DNA of 62,000 nt from Bolinopsis microptera (lineage: Eukaryota; Ctenophora; Tentaculata; Lobata; Bolinopsidae): the NCBI RefSeq assembly GCF_026151205.1, contig NC_087075.1, positions 2,084,859-2,146,858 of the forward strand, given 5' to 3'. Positions 33,775-44,197 of the stretch are shown here, one piece after another. The notes below the pieces were generated by a model, which was given only the letters and a program-made list of their open reading frames with translations, did not search any database and was not told the DNA's origin. Each line of letters begins with the position of its first letter. Position 1 is the first letter of the stretch. Position numbers and translations under genes: made by a program.

Positions 33775-34132
33775 ATATATGTTCGAACGACTCACCCCTT
33801 ATAGACTTCGCTGTGGCTAACATCAAGTTCTTAGTAACCTTCGTCCATTTTTTTGAGCCGAAGAGTGATGGTGGGTGTTACTGTTTCGTAGTAGGTCGAT
33901 TGTTAAGTTTCGCGGTGTTGACGTATGAAAGTATGAACATTGAGCATGAAGACGAAACACTTAAAGCCTATTGCACAGATTTTACCGATTTGTGTCTTGA
34001 TTTTTGTCTTGGTTATAGCAGCTTGAGCGGCTTATGACTGATATTTTGAGAGAGTTTAAAGGCCACGGCTTTCATCTCTGATAAGCGGTTACAATAGATT
34101 TTGATACTGGTGGTCTGGTGCGGCGGTAGATG
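33775..34132. other. Intergenic, nothing recognised
   Basis: Contains a 74-codon open frame (33813-34037) without recognisable domain, start context or similarity to its neighbours. Confidence 0.35.
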
Positions 34133-35967
34133 GTACCGGTCACAGTACCGTTCACAGTACCGGTCACAGTACCGTTCACGGTAACGGTCACAGTACCGTT
34201 CACAGTACCGTTCACGGTAACGGTCACAGTACCGTTCACAGTACCGTTCACGGTAACGGTCACAGTACCGTTCACAGTACCGTTCACAGTACTGGTCACA
34301 GTACCGTTCACAGTACCGTTTACAGTACCATTCACAGTACCGTTCACAGTACCGTTCACGGTAACGGTCACAGTACCGTTCACAGTACCGTTCACAGTAC
34401 TGGTCACAGTACCGTTCACAGTACCGTTTACAGTACCGTTCACAGTACCGTTTATAGTAACGGTCACAGTACCGTTCACAGTACCGTTCACAGTACCGTT
34501 CACAATACTGTTCACAGTACCGGTCACAGTACCGTTCACGCTTTCACGGTAGAGTGCGAGTGGACGCAACAGTGAATTAGCTCAAACCGCGTTTGTCTTG
34601 AAATGCTGTTCTTAATCCGAAACGCTAACAACCATTTTAATTTTAGAAAAATATTTAAGTATTGAAACTGCATCATCATCAACAATCAATATTCAAGACA
34701 AAATGAAACAATGGAATACCGGGTCCCGAAATTTAAAATTGTAGTCAGTGTTTGGTATTGTTCTCTTTTTTTGTTTTTTGGAAGAATATGAACAATAACA
34801 ATAACATGATTCATGAATAATGAATTTTTTTAAATCTCATCACAACTATTTCTCCCAAAACCCTGCACAGGGTGAACAGTACCGTTTCACAGTACCGTTC
34901 ACAGTACTAGTCACAGTACCGTTCACAGTACCGTTCACAGTACCGTTCACAGTACCGTTCACAGTACCGTTCACAGTACCGTTCACAGTACCGTTCACAG
35001 TACCGTTCACAGTACTGTTCACAGTACCGGTCACAGTACCGTTCACGCTTTCACGGTAGAGTGCGAGTGGACGCAACAGTGAATTAGCTCAAACCGCGTT
35101 TGTCTTGAAATGCTGTTCTTAATCCGAAACGCTAACAACCATTTTAATTTTAGAAAAATATTTAAGTATTGAAACTGCATCATCATCAACAATCAATATT
35201 CAAGACAAAATGAAACAATGGAATACCGGGTCCCGAAATTTAAAATTGTAGTCAGTGTTTGGTATTGTTCTCTTTTTTTGTTTTTTGGAAGAATATGAAC
35301 AATAACAATAACATGATTCATGAATAATGAATTTTTTTAAATCTCATCACAACTATTTCTCCCAAAACCCTGCACAGGGTGAACAGTACCGTTTCACAGT
35401 ACCGTTCACAGTACTAGTCACAGTACCGTTCACAGTACCGTTCACAGTACCGTTCACAGTACCGTTCACAGTACCGTTCACAGTACCGTTCACAGTACCG
35501 TTCACAGTACCGTTCACAGTACCGTTCACAGTACCGTTCACAGTACCGTTCACAGTACCGTTCACAGTACCGTTCACAGTACCGTTCACAGTACCGTTCA
35601 CAGTACCGTTCACAGTACCGTTCACAGTACCGGTCACAGTACCGTTCACACTTCACAGTACCGTTCACAGTACCGTTCACAGTACCGTTCACAGTACTGG
35701 TCACAGTACCGTTCACAGTACCGTTCACTGTACCGTTCACAGTACTGGTTACAGTACTGGTCACAGTACCGTTCACAGTACTGGTCACAGTACTGGTCAC
35801 AGTACTGGTCACAGTACTGGTCACAGTACTGGTCACAGTACCGTTCACACTTCACAGTACTGGTCACAGTACCGTTCACAGTACTGTTCACAGTACTGGT
35901 CACAGTACCGTTCACAGTACTAGTCACAGTACCGGTCACAGTACTGGTCACAGTACCGTTCACAGTA
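34133..35967. repeat. 12-bp minisatellite (CACAGTACCGTT) in three arrays, in higher-order repeat
   Basis: Arrays at about 34133-34541, 34881-35047 and 35388-35967 are built of CACAGTACCGTT and variants with CTGGT, CCGGT or ACGGT. The 345-base spacer 34538-34880 is repeated at 35045-35387, an exact offset of 507 bases, so spacer plus array form a higher-order unit. Because 12 is divisible by 3, long frames (VPFT and VNGT repeats) run on both strands; I do not regard them as genes. A related fragment lies at 38290-38385. Confidence 0.95.
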
Positions 35968-36057
35968 CATAGCTCCGTGAGAATTAGAGGAAGTTAAAAT
36001 ATAAAATAAAAAGCTCCTTTTTTGTTTGGGCGAGGGCACTTCACGTAGAAAATCTGT

Positions 36058-37490
36058 TCAATGTGCGCCACTTTTCTTGGCATAGTAGGCTGCAAGAAAT
36101 TTAGATCCTTGGGTCAGCATAGGTAGCTCCCAATTTGATCTACTGATTTTCAAACTGGATATGCATTGGAATGGTAAATGGTTGAGGTTGTGCTTATCCA
36201 GTCTTGAAGAATTGTCACTCCTGTGCCTTTTAGTTTTGTTGTTGGCAGCCCTGCAGCTGATCCTTCTGTGAGAGTACCGAAATTAGTCATCCAAATTGTT
36301 TTTACCTTAATTTAAAAATTGTATCACCATAAAATCCAACGGTTCATTTTTCAATTAAGTGGCTGGCCCGATGGAAATCAGGATTCATTATCGTTTCACA
36401 ATTTCTGACTCCAATTCCCATTCCTACCTGGAGGATGTTATACTGCCGGTCGTACAAGTTGAAGCATCTTGGAATTCAGCTTGGACTTGGAGGGCACATT
36501 CCACATCTTTTACCTCCTTGTTTATAGATGACGCTTTCATCTCAAAATCCTGTAATAAGTTGAATCATTTAAATTATTGTTAGTGTAAATTAACGTAAAA
36601 GTCATAACTACCTTTACTTATCGGACATTATTTGAACGGACATTAAAATGAGATCCTTCAGCGTGATCCAATTATAATGTCCGTTCAAATTAAGTCCGAG
36701 GAAGGTAAAAGTTAAGCATTTAAAATTACAATTGTCTGACGTCTGTTTCGAAGCCATTATACAGACCATCACCAACCAACCAATCAATCATTCTCGCAGA
36801 CTAAATTCCGAGATGAAAATTCAAACAACTTTTACATTATTTCAGCTCACCTTTTTGAGATTTTCAATTTCGTCCTTGTAAGCTGCTAAATCTTCTTTAG
36901 CCCTCGTCACAGCCAGGTTTAACTCCCGCGCTAAAGCATCTGCTCTTTTAGTAGCGGCTGTTAAATCCTTTTGTCTATTCAGTCGTGACTGTAATATTAG
37001 TGATATCGATGTTTCAAAGGATCGCTCCTCTTTAGCCAGCTGGTGTCTTAGACCGAAAATTATATCTTTCTGGCACCACTTTTCCTGAGGAATAAATTAG
37101 TTATTTATATTGCAATGAAATAATTGTATTTGAGTATTTGTACTGATCATCATATTTTCAGAAATAATAAGGTTTGCCAGCAGATTGATTAAGTTTACCT
37201 TTATCCTATAATTGTTTATACTTATGTCGTGAACACTATAACAAGTTGAGCAACATATTTAATATGGTGACAGGTGACTGTCACCATATTAAAAAATATT
37301 AAAAATAACCCTTTCACCTTTTCGAGGAGCTCTATTTTTTCTTTGAGCAGGTCATTCTCCGATGTCAAGATTTCAATCTCGTCTTTAAGAAGACCTTTTT
37401 CGTTCGTTTCAAACCAAATTTGACATTTGTAAGCGTCCTTTTCCTCGATCAGCTGCCCCAGTTGTTGAAGAGCTATTTCTCTTCTTTACT
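36058..37490 (-). CDS. Coiled-coil protein, C-terminal four exons
   Basis: Exons in transcript order are about 37490-37318, 37084-36851, 36549-36428 and 36265-36058 (TGA at 36060-36058). Junctions are CCTCAG|GAA...AAG|GTGAG, TTACAG|GAT...CAG|GTAGG and CTCACAG|AAG. Phases 0, 0 and 2 match. The first two exons are Glu/Lys/Leu-rich with heptad spacing (for example LTSENDLLKEKIELLEK, and AKEDLAAYKDEIENLKK), so they should form a long coiled coil. The last exon is basic and Ser/Asn-rich (NNKTKRHRSDNSS). In the first exon a TAA occurs in frame just after the best acceptor, so its 5' edge or a 2-base indel is unresolved. Earlier exons were not found. Family not recognised. Confidence 0.7.
36611..36705. 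repeat. Short inverted-repeat element in an intron
   Basis: Arms 36611-36645 and 36674-36705 pair imperfectly (ACTTATCGGACATTATTTGA against TCAAATTAAGTCCGAGGAAG). The motif TGTCCGTTCA and the end GTCCGATAAGGTAG recur at 42065-42126. It lies in the third intron of the coiled-coil gene. Confidence 0.65.
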
Positions 37491-37965
37491 CTGATTAAGA
37501 ATTTTGGTCAATCTTAGTCAGTCAGTATGAACATCAAGCGCTAAACAAAAAAAAATGTATGCAGCATGACTGGTGACTGATAAAAGACCAAAATTTTCAA
37601 GTCGAAAATTGTCAACACAGTTTGAATGTAAGCACCTTAAGACTTCAAGAGTTGAGCTCGGCTGGTCGTCTTGTTCGAGAACATTTCCGGATAGCAGTTT
37701 GGATTGCTCTTTGGAATCCCATTGAAGATATTATATTTTCAGTACAAGATTAGTGGCAGATAACTGTCGTAGGTAATTTGATGGCATACAACGAATTAAC
37801 TAGTGTGGAAATAAATATGACCCGCGTGCATTTCAAGGATTTCAGCACATTTGTCGCGCGCGATTTTGTTCGCCATGACAACGCAACCAACACGTGCTAA
37901 CGCGTATAAAACAAATCAGATATTAATGGCATTAAAGATGGTAATAATATAGTATAGTATAATAG
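37491..37965. other. Intergenic or intronic, nothing recognised
   Basis: Upstream of the first recognised coiled-coil exon. Further exons of that gene may lie here but none could be supported. Confidence 0.35.
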
Positions 37966-38385
37966 TACAGGGTGGCCCAGAAGTAACTGCCCACAAGCAA
38001 CCCATTTCAGAAAATTTCAGAAATTATAGATAAGTAGATATGCCATATGGATCAAACTTAGATTTCTTGATAGTTTCGTGTGGTACGCCACTCCTTCTTT
38101 TTCACTATTGTCAGTATAAAGTGAGAACGCTTTCAGCTAGAAACTTTTAGACACATTTGGTTTGATAATTGAAGTGCTTTCCCAAAATTTCAGGTTGGTT
38201 GTTCACAATTGAACCGAGTTATGACCCTTTTAAGATCTTGCAGATACGTGATCCAGCACTTAATCAGTGAACTCAATTAATTTTTTAAAATTTTGTCATA
38301 ACTATTTCTCCCAAAACACTGCACACTGTGAACGGTACCGATCACAGTACTGGTCACAGTACAATTCACAGTACTGTTCACCCTA
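37966..38385. mobile_element. MITE-related fragment plus 12-bp satellite relic
   Basis: Positions 37966-38240 are a diverged, same-order relative of the element at 11190-11614 (TACAGGGTGGCCC, CAAACTTAGATTTC, GCTTTCCCAAAATTTCA). Positions 38290-38385 repeat ACTATTTCTCCCAAAAC and a few CACAGTACTGGT units from 34.8-35.9 kb. Confidence 0.6.
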
Positions 38386-38992
38386 GATGTTTTCCTGCTT
38401 GACACGTGTCAGCGATTCACCATGACCAATGAGCTTTTAGCAGCAGCCAGCAACCAATGGATTTACAAAATAACAGTCACGTGTAAAAACGAATATACTT
38501 AGCCTCACCACTAGTATCTAGATCAATAGCCGGCCTGGGGTTTTATCGAAGCAGTTTTCTTCTTTTCCTGACGCTGGTAAACCCCTTCGTGGTTCTCCAG
38601 GTATTGATACAGAATAAGATAAGAAACACTTAAAGCAGCTTAGACATTGTCTAGCAGAGTTATGTCTTGAAGGATGCAGCCAGAGTGACTGGTGTTTTTG
38701 GAGGATTTGACCGAGGCTCCGGTTACAATGAAGCTTGTCGTAAGGTATACCAATTTCCTAGTCACTAGTACCTAGATCTGTAACCTACGTAGCTCCTGAG
38801 TATAAACATGGAATAGAACACTTCCACCAGTCCTCAGTCTCCGACGCAGCAGTGGTTCCTGGTCCAGGAATCCTGGTCTAGCTGTCGTTGTTCGTAATGA
38901 CTAGTGGAAGCGGGTCACTTGCTGGCTTTCTATTCAGTTAGGAGCTATTCAGTTAGCTCGTCTAGTGGAAGTTAGTCAGGTCACCTGCTTGT
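38386..38992. other. Intergenic, nothing recognised
   Basis: GC content is higher than in neighbouring spacers, but no exon with splice sites and domain could be supported. Confidence 0.35.
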
Positions 38993-39076
38993 TTACTGGG
39001 TGGGGCGCGCTGCCATTCCGCCATATCTTTAATCGGTGTGTTTATGAACACAAAAGCCGGAGGTCCCCAGGTAACT
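38993..39076. mobile_element. Short element with TTACTGGG / CCCCAGGTAA ends
   Basis: Starts TTTACTGGGTGGGGCGCGCT and ends GGAGGTCCCCAGGTAA. The closest relative is 40935-41033 (TTTACTGGGCGGCGCT ... GAGGTCCCCAGGTAA, with TTTATGAACA in both); end fragments occur at 2969 and 5371. Too short to encode anything. Confidence 0.6.
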
Positions 39077-39080
39077 GTTT

Positions 39081-39936
<856 letters not shown>

Positions 39937-39940
39937 AATT

Positions 39941-40902
39941 ATATCCACCAGCGTGCGCTTTTTCGCATAGCGGGCTCTCACCAGCCCGCTGTCAAAGGGC
40001 CCGATATCTCTACAGCCCGCTCATGATATAGCCCGCTAACAAGTGACATTTAATTTGACCAGTAGCAATATAGCCCGGAGTTCTCTAAAATATTTTCAGT
40101 TTCTGTATCGTCTCCATGTGAAATTCCTTATATTACACTGACTATATATATACATTTCACCGGAGACTCGCGGGCGGAACAAAATATTGCACGCGCAATA
40201 TGTCCCCGAGGGCGCTAGCCCGAGGAGGACATATTTTTGTATAGCACGGAGGGCCCATCGGGCCCGAGTGCTATACGATTTTTCCGCCCGCGGGTCGAGG
40301 TGATGTGGATTATATCCACCAGCGGGCGTATTACAGTTAATATATAATTTTATAAATAAACAATGGAGCTTGTATAAAAGTCAACTCTAGAAAAGGTCGC
40401 CACTAATTGTTGTAACCATGGTAACACGTCACGTGTTCAATGTAAGCCAATCATAAAGGGCTTTGTCGTATATAGGGGCTCGAGATGCACTGCATTCCCG
40501 GGCCGTTACGTTGGAATAATGAATGTAATGTCAGTGACGATGAATATCAATAATATAGGGGGATTATAGTGCTGATGTGTATTATGTAGTGTGTTACAAT
40601 AACTTTGATATAAATCAAAATATCATGTCATCTGCTCACGAGCTGCATGAGCAGCCCTACCGGACACAAAAATGAAATGTATAATATTATATATATAGTC
40701 AGTGTAATATAAGGAATTTCACATGGAGACGATACAGAAACTGAAAATATTTTAGAGAACTCCGGGCTATATTGCTATTGGTCAAATTAAATGTCACTTG
40801 TTAGCGGGCTATATCATGCAGAGCGGGCTGTAGAGATATCGGGCCCTTTGACAGCGGGCTGGTGAGAGCCCGCTATGCGAAAAAGCGCACGCTGGTGGAT
40901 AT
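39941..40902. mobile_element. Foldback DNA element, complete copy
   Basis: 962 bases with terminal inverted repeats of about 210 bases (39941-40153 and 40688-40902), starting ATATCCACCAGCG and ending CGCTGGTGGATAT. AATT flanks both ends (39937-39940 and 40903-40906), a plausible 4-base target duplication. The interior repeats the nested GC-rich hairpins of the copy at 21166-21944, with a shorter first hairpin. The end motif ATATCCACCAGCG also occurs internally (about 40313). No transposase, hence non-autonomous. Confidence 0.9.
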
Positions 40903-40934
40903 AATTATAAACAAATTAATACTATCAAAATTCT

Positions 40935-41033
40935 TTTTACTGGGCGGCGCTCGGCCTATCAATTATTATTCCAATATATATTCAATCTGTTTATGAACAG
41001 AGAAGCCTCGAGGTCCCCAGGTAAAATTCGTGG
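40935..41033. mobile_element. Short element with TTACTGGG / CCCCAGGTAA ends, second copy
   Basis: TTTTTACTGGGCGGCGCT to CGAGGTCCCCAGGTAAA, about 99 bases, with TTTATGAACAGAGAAGCC inside. Compare 38993-39076. Confidence 0.6.
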
Positions 41034-42390
41034 GGAGATATAATTAATTTTCTCAATCGTGATGTGGTAGTTGGTACCCTGATATAAATGACTTGTAAGT
41101 TATATTTATACTTTATTAAACCCATGTCTATACTGCCAATGGAGCTACACGTTTCCAAGAAAGCTTGATTACTTGATTCAATTTTTATTCAATTTCCTGT
41201 AAAACTAAAATAATTCCTCCTGTCCCAGTTCCCACCCCTAGATACCTCGCAATGTTCACATGCAATAGCAGATAATTCAGGGGTGTAGGAATGATTTTCT
41301 GTGCTCCACAGTCAGAATTTCAAAGGTTTTAAAAATTTCAATACTATAGTAGTAGTACCGTACAGTTTAAGTTTGCTCGTGCAAAACACCTGGAACTCTG
41401 GAAGCAATTTGGCAATAGAGACATTTTTAAACTATCTTTACACTGTACACCATTAAAATATTCTCTAAAAAAAATATAACTCTACTAGTATAATATGATG
41501 TTTTCAAGGGTCACTTGGCGGAAAAGTCGGCGAAATTATGGCACTCAACAACATAGTTCATGAGCTAGTCCCCGCCAACATGACAAACTTGTTCCAGCCT
41601 CTAGATAATACGGTAAATTGTGTTGCCAAGGACATTGTCCGACATTGTTATAGTTCATATTACTCAGGGGAGGTAATGAAACAGTGCTAGGCAAGCCCCA
41701 CGTGATGTTAAGGTTAACCTAAAGTTGTCTAAGATAAAACCACTTCACGCCGAATGGCTTGTAAAAGTTAACACTGAAATGTAGGACCGGGGTAGTTTGA
41801 TAAAAAAAAGGTTTCCATAATGCTTGAAATCACTGATGCTTTAAGGACTATATCATGCACGAAAACCCATTTGATGAAGACAGTATGTGATATTAGACAC
41901 TGATCATGTACACTTATTTTAACATTTTTACTGCTTAACGACTGCTTTTCTTACTTACTGTAAAAATGGATTTAAAAATCATTTGTTGAAATGAAAAAAC
42001 GTCAAAAAAATGAAAAATATTCGGAATTTTGATGGTTTTGAATGCCTTCTAGCGTTCATATTAATGTCCGTTCATAATTATGTCCGTTCATTTGATGTCC
42101 GTCCAAATAAGGTCCGATAAGGTAGTCATAAGCATCGCGCTTTTTCAAGATGCCGAGAAATTGCAGTCTCCGTTTAAGGTCAAACTCCAACAACTGAATT
42201 ATAAATTAAAATGTGTTTTCTTTCGAACATACGTGTAACGTGACATTTGGAATTGTATATTCGGTTTAGCCGCTATATAGGTACTTTTCACCACTAGCAA
42301 CTTATAGTTATAGTGAATTTTAGAAAAGTGACCATGGAATAACTATAAGGAATGTTATGCTAAATAGTAAATATGCTAACTCATTGTTAT
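41034..42390. other. Intergenic with repeat fragments
   Basis: No gene recognised. Positions 41479-41530 match 19840-19900. Positions 42065-42126 carry three TGTCCGTTCA-like motifs and the end of the short element at 36611-36705. The rest is AT-rich. Confidence 0.4.
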
Positions 42391-42393
42391 GAC

Positions 42394-42473
42394 CCAATTT
42401 TATCGCCGATAATTATCGTTATCGCGATAATTTCAAAATTGTTATCGGTTATCGGCGATAAAAATTATTGGAC
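42394..42473. repeat. Imperfect palindrome of TATCG-rich sequence
   Basis: CAATTTTATCGCCGATAA (42393) faces TTATCGGCGATAAAAATT (42451), and internal GTTATCGCGATAA is itself palindromic, so the whole 80 bases can fold. Confidence 0.75.
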
Positions 42474-42718
42474 CCTACAACAGAACTGTGACTGGGAGAA
42501 AGCGATATTCATAAAAATAAATTTTTTTTTTTATATCTGTTTTCAATTCAGTTTTTTCAATGAACAATTTTGAGTCACATATATGAAATATTTCAATGGA
42601 TACTGTACACAATACTGTACAAATAAACACTAAATTCGACAAGCTTTCTGTATCACTTTCAGGTTTTGCTAAGCAGTGTATACGGAGTTGTCAGCAGGAT
42701 TATTGGGTTAACTGCTTA

Positions 42719-42775
42719 AGACAGTGGAGTCGTCTATAAAAGAAAGTTAGCCGCTGCAAAGGCTGTTGACACATT
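42719..42775 (+). repeat. Duplicated segment with TATA-like box, copy 1
   Basis: GGAGTCGTCTATAAAAGAAA and the following GTTAGCCGC and GCAAAGGCTGTTG recur at 46884-46937. CTATAAAAG is an excellent TATA match, but no downstream gene was identified, so promoter function is a guess. Confidence 0.5.
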
Positions 42776-43012
42776 TGATTTGATTTGAAACTTTTACAAA
42801 ATAGCAAGTATATTACAAATGTACAGCACATCGAACAAACATATAAAATGGGCCGAAATGTATAAATGCTAAAAAGCGTGGGTCAGTGAAACAAGTACAA
42901 AGGACAACTTTCAGAACAGGAGTTTTTTGGCCGCCCAAAGTCTCAATAACATCACCTCCACAAAGTAATAAAATGATGAATTGTGAAAAGTGTGAAACAA
43001 TCAAATAATAAT

Positions 43013-43539
43013 CACAGTGCTGGCAAGCACGACCGGTGCATTTATTGTGGGTATACTATGTACCCCCTTTACTATTATACCCCCTTTACTATTATACCCC
43101 CTTTGGTACACGTTACAAGCCTCTTGGCTCTTTCGTGCACGCGAAGCGTGCACTCCGGCCGGAGGCGGCGGCCTTCGGCCGCCGCCTCCGGCAGGAGTTT
43201 TTCAGGCATTAAGACTCATCGGAAGTCGTTCAGCAGATTTATTTTTAGTTCAAAACATTCTAATTTGATGTCAAAGATGACAGGAATAAAAAATAGTTAT
43301 GTTGAGATTTTTAAGAAATTTGCATAAAATACTCGCCAGCACTGTTATACGAAATTCGGTAAAAAACCCAAAATCGCCATATTCAGGTGCCTTAAAAACC
43401 ATGTTAAAATCGAGTTAGAGATCTGAAATTTTTTAGGGCGTCTAGACGTTGACCAAATCGACTGCAAATAAAGTTTCAGGTTTCAGGAACATCGGGAAGT
43501 GGGTTTTCTAGAACCCCTGTTTTACGACAGATTGTCGTG
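43013..43539 (-). mobile_element. Dispersed repeat B, copy 2, with GC-rich hairpin insert
   Basis: Reverse copy of 33358-33774 and 45113-45555. Compared with them it carries an extra GC-rich segment at about 43125-43198, with hairpins GTGCACGC/GCGTGCAC (43135-43153) and 21-base arms 43153-43173/43177-43197 around a TTC loop. It also has several tandem GGGGGTATAATAGTAAA-type units. Confidence 0.8.
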
Positions 43540-43566
43540 ATATCTATATATATACATATATATATA

Positions 43567-44070
43567 TTTGACCAAAACCCATAATCATGGGTAGAGTGGA
43601 CCGCTGCCAGTGTCTCTCTTTCCCAAACAAAAGGAAATGATATTAATTTGATTGACCGTTTTCAAATGCAAAATGATACCGAGAATGAAATCGGTCGCTC
43701 GCTTTTCCCATTCATTCACGGCTTATACGAATTGCAATAGGTTTCGATAAATTACATCGATCACATGCTGTAATAATCTCTTTGGGTTGCGTTCGGGTCG
43801 ATACCTAGTATTTCGGGATAAGGGTGGTAGTTAGTGGATTAGCTGAAGTTTATTGAATATTTATTGCCGAGTACAGCTGTCTTCGGGTATGGTAGTTCTT
43901 CTTAATCTATTACATTTGTAAATGAATGGGAAAAGCGAGCGACCGATTTCATTCTCGGTATCATTTTGCATTTGAAAACGGTCAATCAAATTAACATCAT
44001 TTCCTTTTGTTTGGGAAAGAGAGACACTGGCAGCGGTCCACTCTACCCATGATTATGGGTTTTGGTCAAA
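43567..44070. mobile_element. Dispersed repeat A, foldback copy
   Basis: Starts TTTGACCAAAACCCATAATC and ends with its reverse complement at 44070. Arms of about 155 bases (43567-43725 and 43915-44070) are near-identical and enclose about 190 bases. Single arms of the family, each about 255 bases, are at 23108-23368 and 46461-46714. No protein. Confidence 0.85.
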
Positions 44071-44197
44071 TATCATCGCTTTTTGATTAATGTCAGGGTA
44101 CTTTATAAAGTCGAAATATAAACTGATATCTTCATTAATAAGGAGGAAGTTTCAACGATTTCGAAATTTTTCCTTTGAAAACATTTCCTTGTGTTTG

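Noticed and set aside
33813-34037. 74-residue plus-strand protein
   Set aside because: No recognisable domain, no splice or start support, and its length is within chance expectation.
34072-35963. VPFT-, VNGT- and CERY-repeat frames on both strands
   Set aside because: The 12-bp unit is a multiple of three and has no stop in several frames; no non-repeat domain is attached.
36359-36583. Plus-strand 74-codon frame
   Set aside because: Antisense shadow of the coiled-coil gene exon at 36428-36549, whose splice sites and phase are supported.
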